Assembly: GCF_001909055.1 (NCBI RefSeq)
Contig: NZ_LVWI01000045.1
Coordinates: forward strand, 24,934 to 88,933
Source of the DNA: Paenibacillus helianthi
GTDB taxonomy: Bacteria; Bacillota; Bacilli; Paenibacillales; Paenibacillaceae
Length of the DNA stretch: 64,000 nt
Reading direction: 5' to 3'
Positions 1-9,204 of the stretch are shown here, one piece after another. The notes under the pieces were generated by a model. That model was given only the letters and a program-made list of their open reading frames with translations, was not told where the DNA came from and did not search any database. The stretch's first letter is position 1; each line of letters opens with the position of its first letter. The translations under genes were made by a program, and so were the position numbers.

Positions 1-681
1 AAGCTGCCTTACGTTCATGAAGTGGCGGCGACCTTATGGAAGTACAGCGGCACGCTCTTGAAGGAGGGGGGAGCCACCTTTGGTAATGCAGGTGTCGGAT
101 TTCTGATCGGTGCAGTGGCCGGAGTGGTCCTCGCGGTGCTGATGAGTCTCTCGAAGACGATTGAACAGCTTGCCTTCCCTTATGCGGTTGCCTCGCAGAT
201 GATTCCGATTCTGGGCCTGGCCCCGATCATCTATGGCATTGTGCGCGACGAACAGGTGTCGCGGATTATCATCTCCGGCTACATCACCTTTTTTCCGGTC
301 GCGCTGAATATGCTCCGCGGGCTGCGGAGCGTGGATCTGCCGGCGGTGGAGCTTATGCACTCCTATGCTGCCAAGCCCTGGGCAGTGTACTGGAAGCTGC
401 GCTTCCCGGCTGCACTGCCGGGCCTCTTCAGCGGACTGAAGATTGCAGCTCCGCTCGCAGTAACCGGGGCAATCCTCGTGGAGCTCATGGGCGCACAGCA
501 TGGCATCGGTGTCATCATGCTGCGTAATCTCTATTACGGTCCCTCCCATACGTATATGTTCTGGTCAACAGTGCTTGTTGGAGCCTTGCTGGGGATGGCC
601 AGCTATTGGCTGATGAGTCTGGTGGAACGCCTGGTAGCGCCATGGCAACCGGAATTCCGTCCGAAAGGGGGCAGCCGCTGA
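1..681 (+). CDS. ABC transporter permease, 5' end cut by window
   Basis: Inner-membrane permease of a SsuC/ThiX/TauC-type importer. The frame is open from base 1 (reading KLPYVHEVAATLW), so the GTG at 22 is probably internal and the true start lies outside. The visible part has several hydrophobic segments and the cytoplasmic EAA-type loop around bases 340-420 (ELMHSYAAKPWAVYWKLRFPA), which contacts the ATPase. It ends in TGATG, overlapping the next permease by one base, so the two are translationally coupled. Location beside pyrimidine catabolic genes suggests a pyrimidine or related ring as substrate; that is inference. Confidence 0.9.
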   Translation, partial: KLPYVHEVAATLWKYSGTLLKEGGATFGNAGVGFLIGAVAGVVLAVLMSLSKTIEQLAFPYAVASQMIPILGLAPIIYGIVRDEQVSRIIISGYITFFPVALNMLRGLRSVDLPAVELMHSYAAKPWAVYWKLRFPAALPGLFSGLKIAAPLAVTGAILVELMGAQHGIGVIMLRNLYYGPSHTYMFWSTVLVGALLGMASYWLMSLVERLVAPWQPEFRPKGGSR

Positions 682-1583
682 TGGAGAGCAATACTACTGT
701 GCGGGATATACCATTCATTGCATCATCAGGCAAAGAAGCAGCAACGGCTCCAATCACATCAACTAACAACGAAATTACAACAGATCCTGATAAACGTCGA
801 AGTCCCCGGCGGCCATCCAAATGGCTGAATCCGGGTGTGATTCTGCCCCTGCTGGCCGGTGTGCTGTTTCTGATCCTTTGGGAGGTTCAGGTCTTCCACA
901 AGCTCTTTGATCTCAAGAAATATCAGCTTCCATTGCCCTCGGCCATCGCAGAAGCAATACGGGATCATTTCAGCCTGTTGCTCTCCTATACCGGCTATAC
1001 GCTGACCGAGGCAGTGGTGGGGATGCTGATCGGTTCGGCCTGCGGCCTCCTGATCGCCTTGGCGGCAACGGCCTGGCCCCGCTGGGGCGGAGGAAGCCTG
1101 ACCCTGGTGGCTGCGCTGAACGCTGTGCCGATTGTGGCGCTTGCTCCGATTATGAACCTGTGGTTCGGGGACGGCATCGGGTCCCGGGCCGCAATTGTTA
1201 CAGCGACAACGATGGCGGCGATGGCTATTAATGCCTACAAGGGCATGGCTGCGGTTGACCCCCTTGCTCTGGATCTGATGCATTCGTATGCAGCCGGCAA
1301 GCCGGCGGTATTCCGCTACCTGCGGATCCAGAACAGTCTGCCTTATGTGTTCACCGCGCTGAAGATCAATGCTACCGCGAGTATGATCGGAGCTATTGTC
1401 GGGGAATTCTTCTTCTCCTCGCGGGGCCTCGGCTACCTGCTCTCCAATTCCATCAAAGTGGCCAAAATGCCGCTCGGCTGGTCCTGTATCGTGCTGGCAG
1501 CCATTGCCGGAGTCCTCTTTTACCTGATTGTGGAGCGGCTGGAGAAGGTGTTCATCAAGTGGCACTCCTCTCAGCGGTCCTGA
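681..1583 (+). CDS. ABC transporter permease, second subunit
   Basis: Second permease of the importer, about 300 residues. An open frame reaches back to 606, but the ATG at 681 overlaps the previous stop (TGATG) and has AAAGGGGG upstream, so I chose 681. A polar N-terminal stretch of about 50 residues precedes the first membrane helix (GVILPLLAGVLFLILWEV). The EAA-type loop is DLMHSYAAGKPAVFRYLRI. Its sequence is related to the upstream permease, as expected for a heterodimeric channel. The ATPase subunit is not between or after the permeases and is presumably upstream of the window. Confidence 0.92.
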   Translation: MESNTTVRDIPFIASSGKEAATAPITSTNNEITTDPDKRRSPRRPSKWLNPGVILPLLAGVLFLILWEVQVFHKLFDLKKYQLPLPSAIAEAIRDHFSLLLSYTGYTLTEAVVGMLIGSACGLLIALAATAWPRWGGGSLTLVAALNAVPIVALAPIMNLWFGDGIGSRAAIVTATTMAAMAINAYKGMAAVDPLALDLMHSYAAGKPAVFRYLRIQNSLPYVFTALKINATASMIGAIVGEFFFSSRGLGYLLSNSIKVAKMPLGWSCIVLAAIAGVLFYLIVERLEKVFIKWHSSQRS

Positions 1584-1726
1584 TACCTGAATTCGTTACA
1601 TCCGGTTCCTGCGAAGAGGGAGACAGAGAACCCCTCCGCAGGCCGTATGCATAGAGCATCACGCTGGTAACCATGCTGTGGCTTTTGCCGAAATGAAAAC
1701 TCAAACGGGTAGGGGGAGTTATTTTG

Positions 1727-2833
1727 ATGAACAGGAAGAAGGGCAAGTTTCGTGGCGGGGTGCTGGTAGCGGCGTTTATCATGATGATTTCTTTGCTGGC
1801 AGGGTGTGGCGGCAATAATAACAATGCGGCTCCGGCGGCTGAGGCGACGGCCGGAACAGAGGCTTCTGCATCGCCGGAAGCGGCGGCAACAACGGAACCC
1901 GCTGCAGATCCGGTCACGGTCAAGCTGCAGCTGAAATGGGTGCCTCAGGCTCAATTCGCCGGTTACTTCCTAGCCCAGGACAAGGGCTATTACGCGGAAG
2001 AAGGGCTGAAAGTTGAAATTCTGCCCGGGGGTCCGGACATTGTGCCGGAGCAGCAGGTCGCAGGGGGATCGGCGGATATCGGCGTAGACTGGGTCGCCAG
2101 TCTGTTGACCAGCCAGGAGCAGGAAATGCCGCTGGTGCAGATTGCGCAAATCTTCCAGAAGAGCGGACTGGTGCTGGTATCAAAGAAGGATGCAGGCATC
2201 AGCGGACCGGCTGACCTGAAGGGCAAGAAGGTCGGCAACTGGATGGGCGGCAACGAGTTCGAGATTCTGGCACTCTTCGATAAATACAAACTGGATTCGA
2301 ATAAGGACCTGAAATTTACCAAGCAGGGCTTCACGATGGACCAGTTCCTCGGCGGGGAGATCGACGCGGCTTCGGCCATGACCTATAACGAATATCAGGT
2401 CGTGCTGGAATCGGGTATCAAGGCAGAGGATCTGAATGTAATCGACATGAATGATGAAGGTGTGGCTATGCTGGAAGACAACCTCTTCGCCAACAAGGAA
2501 TGGCTTGAAGCCAACAAGGAAACAGCCGCCAAGTTTGTCCGTGCTTCCCTGAAAGGCTGGAAGGACGCGATTGCCGATCCGGAAGCGGCGGTTGACAGTG
2601 TCATGAAGCTGGCTGAGAAGGGCAGCACCACCCGGGAGCATCAGCTGACGATGATGACCGAGGTTGCCAAGCTGATTCAGCCGGAAGGCTTCGACGCTTC
2701 CAAAATGGGTTATACCGATGCGGCGGCGTTCCAGCAGACGGCAGATATTGCCCTTAAGTTCGGCGTCATCAAGACGGCATCCAAGGTGGATGAAGCCTAT
2801 ACGAACGAAATTGTGGAGATGGCGGCAAAATAA
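1727..2833 (+). CDS. ABC transporter substrate-binding lipoprotein, THI5/ThiY-like
   Basis: Extracytoplasmic solute receptor anchored as a lipoprotein: basic N-terminus, hydrophobic core and lipobox LLAGC near residues 21-25, followed by an Ala/Glu/Thr-rich linker. The mature domain opens with VKLQLKWVPQAQFAGYF, a pattern typical of NMT1/THI5-like proteins that bind pyrimidines such as hydroxymethyl- or formylamino-pyrimidine. The start is the ATG at 1727, 8 bases after AGGGGGAG; the TTG just before it is a weaker option. With the upstream permeases it makes an importer. Beside preTA/hydA the likely ligand is uracil, thymine or a related pyrimidine, but the ligand is inferred. Confidence 0.9.
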   Translation: MNRKKGKFRGGVLVAAFIMMISLLAGCGGNNNNAAPAAEATAGTEASASPEAAATTEPAADPVTVKLQLKWVPQAQFAGYFLAQDKGYYAEEGLKVEILPGGPDIVPEQQVAGGSADIGVDWVASLLTSQEQEMPLVQIAQIFQKSGLVLVSKKDAGISGPADLKGKKVGNWMGGNEFEILALFDKYKLDSNKDLKFTKQGFTMDQFLGGEIDAASAMTYNEYQVVLESGIKAEDLNVIDMNDEGVAMLEDNLFANKEWLEANKETAAKFVRASLKGWKDAIADPEAAVDSVMKLAEKGSTTREHQLTMMTEVAKLIQPEGFDASKMGYTDAAAFQQTADIALKFGVIKTASKVDEAYTNEIVEMAAK

Positions 2834-2856
2834 CGCGGATACACTCATATTCCTAT

Positions 2857-2883
2857 AGATGACCGCCGGATGGGCGGTCATCT
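2857..2883 (+). terminator. Hairpin between transporter and dehydrogenase genes
   Basis: Perfect 11-bp stem AGATGACCGCC / GGCGGTCATCT with a 5-base loop, followed only by ATTATAA, so a weak terminator. It could reduce rather than stop read-through into the dehydrogenase gene. Confidence 0.6.
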
Positions 2884-2924
2884 ATTATAATCAGCAGCCC
2901 AGAAGGCGGAAAGAGGTGCAGAAG

Positions 2925-4388
2925 ATGTCTCTGCTTGTAAGGCAAACGGAGAAAGTAAAGAACTACGTAAATGGGGTGTGGGTGGAGTCCTCCTCCGGAC
3001 AGCAGGAAGAAGTATTCAATCCGGCGACCGGTGAGGTCATCGCTTATGTGCCGCTCTCCAGCCGGGAGGAGCTGGATGATGCGGTGAAAGCGGCGGCAGA
3101 GGCGTACTCTTCCTGGAAAAAGGTTGCTGTACCGCGCCGGGCCCGCTATTTCTTCCAGTACCAGCAGCTGCTGGTTCAGCACTGGAACGAGCTGGCCGGA
3201 CTGATCACGCTGGAGAACGGCAAAAGCCTGGAGGAATCGCTTGGAGAAGTGCAGCGCGGCATTGAATGTGTGGAATTTGCCGCCGGCATTCCCACACTGA
3301 TGATGGGCAGTCAGCTGCCGGACATTGCTACCGGTGTCGAGTCAGGTATGTACCGGTACCCGCTTGGGGTGGTCGGCGGCATTGCGCCATTCAACTTCCC
3401 GATGATGGTGCCCTGCTGGATGTTCCCGCTGGCGATCGCCTGCGGCAACACCTTTGTCCTGAAGCCCTCCGAGCGTACGCCGCTGCTGATGAACAGGCTG
3501 GCCGAGCTGTTTGCGGAAGCTGGATTTCCGCCTGGGGTGCTGAATGTGGTGCACGGGGCGCATGAGGTGGTGAACGGTCTGCTCGAGCACGAGGAAGTCA
3601 AAGCTATTTCCTTTGTAGGCTCCCAGCCGGTTGCGGAGTATGTCTATAAGCACGGAACATCGTTCGGCAAACGGGTGCAGGCCCTGGCAGGGGCTAAGAA
3701 CCATTCCATAGTACTGCCTGATGCCGATCTCGATAACGCGGTCAAAAACATCATTTCCGCCGCCTTTGGCTCAGCAGGTGAGCGCTGTATGGCCTGCTCT
3801 GTGGTGGTTGTGCATGAGGAGATCGCAGATAGGCTGGTAAGCCGCCTGAGTGAAGCTGCTGATGGCCTGAAGATCGGCGACGGCAAGGATGAGGGAGTCT
3901 TTCTTGGCCCGGTGATACGCCAATCGAACAAGGAGCGTACGATCGCTTATATCGAAACGGGGATTAAGGAACAGGCGGAGCTGGTGCGGGACGGCAGACT
4001 GGACCATGCGGCAGCCGGAGCGGGTTACTTCATCGGGCCGACCATATTCGACCGTGTGCAGCCGGGCATGACGATCTGGCAGGATGAAATTTTTGCGCCG
4101 CTGCTGGCTGTGGTACGGGTCAAAGATCTGGCCGAGGCCATTGCCGTGACCAATCAGTCCCCTTTTGCCAATGGAGCCTGCATCTATACGGACAGCGCTA
4201 AGGCGATCCGGGAATTCCGGGAAGAGATTGATGCGGGAATGCTGGGGGTTAACCTGGGCGTGCCTGCGCCGATGGCCTTTTTCCCTTTTTCGGGCTACAA
4301 GAAATCCTTTTATGGAGATCTGCATGCGAACGGCAGGGACGGCGTAGAGTTCTATACCCGCAAGAAAATGGTTACCGCACGTTATTGA
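2925..4388 (+). CDS. mmsA: CoA-acylating (methyl)malonate-semialdehyde dehydrogenase
   Basis: Cytoplasmic NAD+- and CoA-dependent aldehyde dehydrogenase converting malonate semialdehyde to acetyl-CoA and CO2 (or methylmalonate semialdehyde to propionyl-CoA). The catalytic Cys lies in [10 protein letters not shown], and the MMSDH-type stretch [15 protein letters not shown] replaces the usual ALDH glutamate region. Length (487 residues) fits the family. The ATG at 2925 follows AAAGAGGTG; upstream in-frame codons lack a ribosome site. Next to a transaminase and dihydropyrimidine genes it would complete beta-alanine or beta-aminoisobutyrate breakdown. IolA of inositol catabolism is the same family, but no inositol genes are present. 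Confidence 0.9.
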   Translation: MSLLVRQTEKVKNYVNGVWVESSSGQQEEVFNPATGEVIAYVPLSSREELDDAVKAAAEAYSSWKKVAVPRRARYFFQYQQLLVQHWNELAGLITLENGKSLEESLGEVQRGIECVEFAAGIPTLMMGSQLPDIATGVESGMYRYPLGVVGGIAPFNFPMMVPCWMFPLAIACGNTFVLKPSERTPLLMNRLAELFAEAGFPPGVLNVVHGAHEVVNGLLEHEEVKAISFVGSQPVAEYVYKHGTSFGKRVQALAGAKNHSIVLPDADLDNAVKNIISAAFGSAGERCMACSVVVVHEEIADRLVSRLSEAADGLKIGDGKDEGVFLGPVIRQSNKERTIAYIETGIKEQAELVRDGRLDHAAAGAGYFIGPTIFDRVQPGMTIWQDEIFAPLLAVVRVKDLAEAIAVTNQSPFANGACIYTDSAKAIREFREEIDAGMLGVNLGVPAPMAFFPFSGYKKSFYGDLHANGRDGVEFYTRKKMVTARY

Positions 4389-4419
4389 CTACTATGGAAT
4401 GTTGAGAGGAGAGAGTGCC

Positions 4420-5787
4420 ATGCAAAGCCTGGGGAACGATAGCGAGCGGGCCATTCAAAAGGATCAGCAGTATTTGTGGCATAATATTACCCCTTACAAT
4501 GAAAAGAATCCGCCGATGATCGCAGTAGAAGCAAGCGGCTCATGGGTGACGGATATTGACGGCAACAAGTTTCTGGACGGCATGTCCGGCCTGTGGTGTG
4601 TGAATGTTGGCTATGGACGCAAAGAATTGGCAGAGGCGGCTTACAATCAGCTCCTTAGCCTGCCGTATTTCCCGCTCACGCAGAGCCATATGCCGGCAAT
4701 TGCCCTAGCTGAGAAGCTGAATGAATGGCTGGAAGGCGACTATGTTATTTTCTTTTCCAACAGCGGGTCAGAAGCCAATGAAGCAGCCTTCAAAATCGCC
4801 CGCCAATACCAGCAGCAGATCGGCCAGCATTACCGTCATAAATTCATCGCCCGCTACCGGGGCTATCATGGAAGCTCCCTTGGTGCGCTCTCGGCCACCG
4901 GCCAGGCGCAGCGGAAATATAAATACGAGCCGCTGAGCGGCGGGTTTCTGCATGTAGCCCCGCCGGACAGCTACCGACGTCCAGCGGGAATGACCGTGGA
5001 GGAATTCAACCTTCAGAGTGCGCAGGCTATTGAGGATACGATCGTCTGGGAAGGCGTGGAGACGGTAGCGGCAGTTATTATTGAGCCGGTCATTACCGGC
5101 GGCGGCGTCATTGTGCCGCACCAGGTTTATCTGGACCGGGTTCAGGAGATTTGCCGCAAGCACGGAGTCCTGCTGATTATTGACGAGGTGATCTGCGGCT
5201 TCGGGCGTTCCGGCCGCAAATTCGGGCATCAGAATTTTGGCGTGAAACCGGATATAATCACCATGGCCAAAGGGTTGACCAGTGCCTACCTTCCACTGTC
5301 GGCAACGGCCGTCCGCAAGGATATCTACGAGGCCTTCAAGGACAACAGTGACGACTACGGGCATTTCCGCCATGTGAACACTTTTGGCGGTAATCCGGCA
5401 GCCTGTGCGCTTGCCTTGCGCAATCTGGAAATCCTGGAACAGGAGAACCTGGTGGAGCGCGCGGATATTCTGGGCAAGAAGCTGACTGCCGGATTCGCTG
5501 AACTGCTGAACCATAAGCTGGTGGGAGATATCCGCAGCTTCGGACTTGTCATTGGCATTGAACTGGTAGCGGACAAGGTCACCAAGCAGCCCGCTGATCT
5601 GGCTGTCGTTAAGGGGATTATTGCCGAATGCAAAGCGAAAGGCCTGATCATCGGCAAAAACGGCGATACGGTAGCTGGCTTCAATAATGTGCTTACCCTT
5701 GCGCCTCCGCTATCCTCCACCGATGCGGATATCCAGTTCATCCTCGACACCGTTACAGCTGTGCTGAACGGGAGCTGGGCAGAGTGA
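4420..5787 (+). CDS. Class III aminotransferase, likely beta-alanine/omega-amino acid
   Basis: PLP enzyme of the omega-transaminase group, 455 residues. Visible features are FSNSGSEANEAAFKIAR (phosphate-binding region), YHGSSLGALSATG, the cofactor aspartate in LLIIDEVICGFGR and the Schiff-base lysine in MAKGLTSAYLPLSA. Start ATG at 4420 follows GAGGAGAG. It sits 31 bases after mmsA, whose substrate (malonate semialdehyde) is the product expected from beta-alanine transamination with pyruvate. Substrate choice is inferred from context. Its last 35 bases overlap the 3' end of the convergent regulator gene. Confidence 0.9.
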   Translation: MQSLGNDSERAIQKDQQYLWHNITPYNEKNPPMIAVEASGSWVTDIDGNKFLDGMSGLWCVNVGYGRKELAEAAYNQLLSLPYFPLTQSHMPAIALAEKLNEWLEGDYVIFFSNSGSEANEAAFKIARQYQQQIGQHYRHKFIARYRGYHGSSLGALSATGQAQRKYKYEPLSGGFLHVAPPDSYRRPAGMTVEEFNLQSAQAIEDTIVWEGVETVAAVIIEPVITGGGVIVPHQVYLDRVQEICRKHGVLLIIDEVICGFGRSGRKFGHQNFGVKPDIITMAKGLTSAYLPLSATAVRKDIYEAFKDNSDDYGHFRHVNTFGGNPAACALALRNLEILEQENLVERADILGKKLTAGFAELLNHKLVGDIRSFGLVIGIELVADKVTKQPADLAVVKGIIAECKAKGLIIGKNGDTVAGFNNVLTLAPPLSSTDADIQFILDTVTAVLNGSWAE

Positions 5788-7441
5788 ATTTCTCGGGATA
5801 CAGAAGCTGATAGGCGCGCAGGGCGACCTGGATGGAGATGCGGTTCTCCGGAAGCATGAAGTCTTCACCCAGCAGCTCGGTGATTTTGTCCAGCCGGTAG
5901 TAAAGGGACTGTCTGACGATGAACAAATTCCGGGCGGCGATCTGTTTCGAGCCGTCGTGGTCGAGGTAGACGCGCAGGGTCAGCAGCAGCTCGCTTCCTT
6001 TGGCCATATCATGGTCGATCAGCGGGCCGAGATAGCTGCGGATGAAGTTCTCCAGTGTCTTGCCGTCATTCAGGCTCAGCAGTAGCTGGAAGACGCCGAG
6101 CTCTTCATAGAACAGAATTGACTTCTGATAACAAGAATATAGAGACAGTGCCTGTACGGCTTCCTGGTAACCGGCATAGGCGTGTTTCAGACCCCGGTGG
6201 GACTTGCTGACTCCGATGACGAGCTGCAGGTCCTTCAGCTTCTCGTCGGAACGGATGTGCTGCAGCGCATCCAGTGCCTGCTGCAGCCGCAGCTTGCCCG
6301 GCAGCTTGGACTGGATATCAAGGGCGATAACCGTGAGGCGGTTATTCTTCAGTGTAATCAGCGGGCGCAGCGAGTATTTCTCGAAGATGGAGCGTAGGAT
6401 GAGCGACAGGTGAAAGGTGATCGACTCCCAGTCGTTCTCCGAGCTGTTCCATTTCACGTCGCGGGGATTTTCGATTTCGATCAGGCACACGCGGTACGGC
6501 AGCTCATTCACGATATTGAAGTCGGGACCGACCAGCCCTTTAAGCCGGTTGTCATCCTGGGTCCGTCCGCCAATCAGCTCATCCACCCACAGATTCTCCG
6601 AGAATAGCTTCCGTTCCTCCATATACCGTGTGCGCAGCAGCTCCTGTGCGATGGATAGTGAGGCAGAGTCAAGCAGCAGACAGTCGAATTCCTGCGGCTT
6701 GTGATTGCAGACCATCAGAATATAAGCCCAGGTCTGATCGAGCGCGCCTACCGGCTTCAGGGCAATCGTCTTGTGGCCGTAGTCGCGGATATAAGGGGCA
6801 GCATCCGGCTGCACGCCTTCCATCTCTTCACCGAAGGCTTCGAAGAAGCTCAGGAGCGGAGTCTGCTCCTCGGGCGGGAGCGCCGGGAAGAACAGGGGTT
6901 TCCCTTGCGGCTGCATATATACAATTTGCGTGCGGGTGCTTTTGCATAATAATTGCAGAACCTTGAGCGCACCTTGAGAGGTTAGTGTCAGACGGTGGAA
7001 CTCACGGGAGATACTTTCTAGCTCCTGAAGCATGCGGTGATGGCGGTTGATAATGAGGGAATGCAGGTCAAGGGTGATATCTACAAAGCGTACCGTGCGG
7101 GTGAAAATGATCAGCGGGAAGTCATGCTGGTTGGCGAGATCAATCATTTCCTGCGGAATGCTGCTGAAATAGGCTCCCAGCTCAATGCATAAGCAGGCTG
7201 CGTTCTTATCAATCAGATTCTGCATAAAAGATAAGGAAGAGGGCAGATCGACGCTTGCCCCTATGCCGGTGGTCAGAATCATCTCTTCCCCGTGGATCAG
7301 ACTTTCAAAGCTCGCGCTCTCCAGCACATGCACCCAGCGGATGGCCCGGCCCAGGCCGGTTCTTCCACCGGCGATTTCTGCTTCGGCGAACAGCGGTCTT
7401 TTCAGCGCATCACGAATCGTAAATACAAGCTCCCAATCCAT
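5753..7441 (-). CDS. PucR-family transcriptional regulator
   Basis: About 562 residues. The N-terminal PucR domain (about residues 1-120) contains AGGRTGLGRAIRWVHVLESA. The C-terminal PucR helix-turn-helix lies in DGSKQIAARNLFIVRQSLYYRLDKITELLG. The family activates purine/pyrimidine or amino acid catabolic operons in response to the substrate. The start at 7441 has GAGGGGGAAG just upstream; the in-frame extension to 7513 has no ribosome site. It is transcribed away from preT, with an AT-rich operator-bearing spacer between, and is the obvious candidate regulator of the island. Which ligand it senses is unknown. Confidence 0.9.
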   Translation of the reverse strand: MDWELVFTIRDALKRPLFAEAEIAGGRTGLGRAIRWVHVLESASFESLIHGEEMILTTGIGASVDLPSSLSFMQNLIDKNAACLCIELGAYFSSIPQEMIDLANQHDFPLIIFTRTVRFVDITLDLHSLIINRHHRMLQELESISREFHRLTLTSQGALKVLQLLCKSTRTQIVYMQPQGKPLFFPALPPEEQTPLLSFFEAFGEEMEGVQPDAAPYIRDYGHKTIALKPVGALDQTWAYILMVCNHKPQEFDCLLLDSASLSIAQELLRTRYMEERKLFSENLWVDELIGGRTQDDNRLKGLVGPDFNIVNELPYRVCLIEIENPRDVKWNSSENDWESITFHLSLILRSIFEKYSLRPLITLKNNRLTVIALDIQSKLPGKLRLQQALDALQHIRSDEKLKDLQLVIGVSKSHRGLKHAYAGYQEAVQALSLYSCYQKSILFYEELGVFQLLLSLNDGKTLENFIRSYLGPLIDHDMAKGSELLLTLRVYLDHDGSKQIAARNLFIVRQSLYYRLDKITELLGEDFMLPENRISIQVALRAYQLLYPEKFTLPSSRSAQL

Positions 7442-7504
7442 AAACTTCCCCCTCGCTTGACGTATGACCGGCTTCCTGCCTGGTGTAGAAAATACACTTT
7501 TGAA

Positions 7505-7693
7505 ATTAGACAATCTGTCTAATGTAACGAAAAATGGAATTTACTATAGTTTCAATATAACGTGTTAGGATAGTTAACCTAAACCAAAAGAAAATAGAAA
7601 TAAAATTAGGTTTATTGTTCATTTTACTACAATAATCCTGAGAAGTAAGTAAAATATTAAGGCAATACTCGTAATAATGTTATATTATATAAC
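7505..7693. promoter_or_regulatory. Divergent control region between PucR gene and preT
   Basis: The spacer 7442-7743 is markedly AT-rich and contains several symmetric elements: ATTAGACA-atc-TGTCTAAT (7505-7523); three TTAGG half-sites (7565-7569 forward, 7578-7582 reverse, 7606-7610 forward); and the palindrome GTTATATTATATAAC (7679-7693). These are candidate operators for the PucR-type regulator or other factors. I could not place one convincing -35/-10 pair. preT has a strong AAGGAGGG ribosome site at 7730-7737. Confidence 0.5.
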
Positions 7694-7743
7694 ACAAACA
7701 TGCAGTTCAAGCGGAAACCACTCATACAGAAGGAGGGATACGG

Positions 7744-9135
7744 ATGGAGCACTCTTCTCCGTTAAACACATTTACGCCCGATATGTTCATGCGGGGTTTC
7801 GCCGAGGCTGAACGTGGCCTTACCCGCAAAGGTGCGATCGAAGAATCCAATCGTTGTCTGTATTGTTACGATGCCCCCTGCATCAAGGCCTGCCCGACCA
7901 GCATTAATATTCCTTCTTTCATTAAACGTATTGCCACGGACAATCTGAAGGGCTCGGCACAAACCATCATGGATGCCAATCCGGTGGGCGCAAGCTGCGC
8001 ACGTGTCTGCCCAACGGAGGAGCTGTGCGAAGGGGCGTGTGTGCTGAATGACGCTTCTGCGCCGATCCAAATCGGGCTGCTGCAGCGCTATGCCACCGAT
8101 TGGGCGATCAACAGCGGGGTGGAGTTATTTAAGGCGGGCGTTCCGAACGGCAAAAGAGTCGCGGTGATTGGCGGCGGTCCGGCCGGGCTGTCTGCGGCCA
8201 GAGAACTGGCGCGTGAAGGTTATGGTGTGGTGATCTATGAAGCGAAGGAGCTTGCGGGCGGACTGGATACACACGGAATCGTCTCGTTCCGGCTGCCGCA
8301 GTCCATATCCCTGTGGGAAGTGGAGCAGGTCGGGAAGCTGGGCGTAGAGATCCGTACAGGGGTGAAAGTGGGCGTTGATATCTCCGTGGAAGAACTGAAG
8401 GCCGGGTATGATGCCATCGTACTGGCTGCGGGAATGGGCTATGTTCCGCCGCTGGGTATTGAAGGAGAGAAGCTCTCCGGGGTCTATGATGCTATAGAAC
8501 TCGTGGAAACCACAAAGACAGGCATTCCGGCACTGGAGCTGATGGGCCAGCGGGTCGCCGTTATTGGCGCAGGCAACACAGCGATTGATGCGGCTACCTG
8601 TTCGGTACGGCTGGGAGCGGCGAATGTGAAGATGGTCTACCGCCGGACACTCGCGGAGATGACGGCTTATGATTTTGAATATGAATTCGCCAAGCAGGAA
8701 GGGGTGGAATTCAGCTGGCTGACCCTGCCCAAGCGGATTATCGGGGATGAGCTGGGCAATGTGACTGCTCTGGAGTGTGTACAGATGAAGCTGACCGGAG
8801 AGACTGGCAAGGATGGGCGTCTGACACCGATGCCTGTGGAAGGCTCGGAATTCCTCATGCCGGTGGATGCGGTGGTGGTGGCCATCGGGCAGAAACGGCG
8901 GGTTGACCTCATTGAAGCACTGGGCCTGGAGCACGAGTGGGGCGTCGTTAAGATCGATGAGCGAACCGGCCTGACCTCCGATCCTCAGATCTATGCCGCC
9001 GGGGATATCGTCTTCGGCTCGGGCAAAGGTGAAGCGATGGTGGTCTCCGCTGCCCAGCAGGGCAAGGATGCTGCTTATGCCATTATGAAGCAAATGTCGG
9101 GCCTTCAGGATAGCGTGCTGGGCTCTGCCGTATAA
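7744..9135 (+). CDS. preT: NAD-dependent dihydropyrimidine dehydrogenase subunit PreT
   Basis: FAD- and Fe-S-containing electron-input subunit that takes electrons from NAD(P)H and passes them to PreA for reduction of uracil or thymine (reversible). The N-terminal region has the GltD-type cysteine clusters CLYCYDAPCIKACP and CARVCPTEELCEGAC. The FAD-binding Rossmann motif VIGGGPAGLSAARELAREG and the NAD-binding motif VIGAGNTAIDAA follow, and AAGDI lies near the C-terminus. Length (463 residues) is normal. It is the first gene of a four-gene run on this strand after the divergent control region. Confidence 0.93.
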   Translation: MEHSSPLNTFTPDMFMRGFAEAERGLTRKGAIEESNRCLYCYDAPCIKACPTSINIPSFIKRIATDNLKGSAQTIMDANPVGASCARVCPTEELCEGACVLNDASAPIQIGLLQRYATDWAINSGVELFKAGVPNGKRVAVIGGGPAGLSAARELAREGYGVVIYEAKELAGGLDTHGIVSFRLPQSISLWEVEQVGKLGVEIRTGVKVGVDISVEELKAGYDAIVLAAGMGYVPPLGIEGEKLSGVYDAIELVETTKTGIPALELMGQRVAVIGAGNTAIDAATCSVRLGAANVKMVYRRTLAEMTAYDFEYEFAKQEGVEFSWLTLPKRIIGDELGNVTALECVQMKLTGETGKDGRLTPMPVEGSEFLMPVDAVVVAIGQKRRVDLIEALGLEHEWGVVKIDERTGLTSDPQIYAAGDIVFGSGKGEAMVVSAAQQGKDAAYAIMKQMSGLQDSVLGSAV

Positions 9136-9204
9136 ATTGGGGTTGCTGTGCGAATACAAGACCGGTTGCTCTTGCCGGACATACATGACTGGGAGGGAAC
9201 ATTA

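Noticed and set aside
8125..9186. 353-residue minus-strand open frame across preT
   Set aside because: Antisense to well-supported preT; composition His/Gln/Arg-rich, no recognisable domain.
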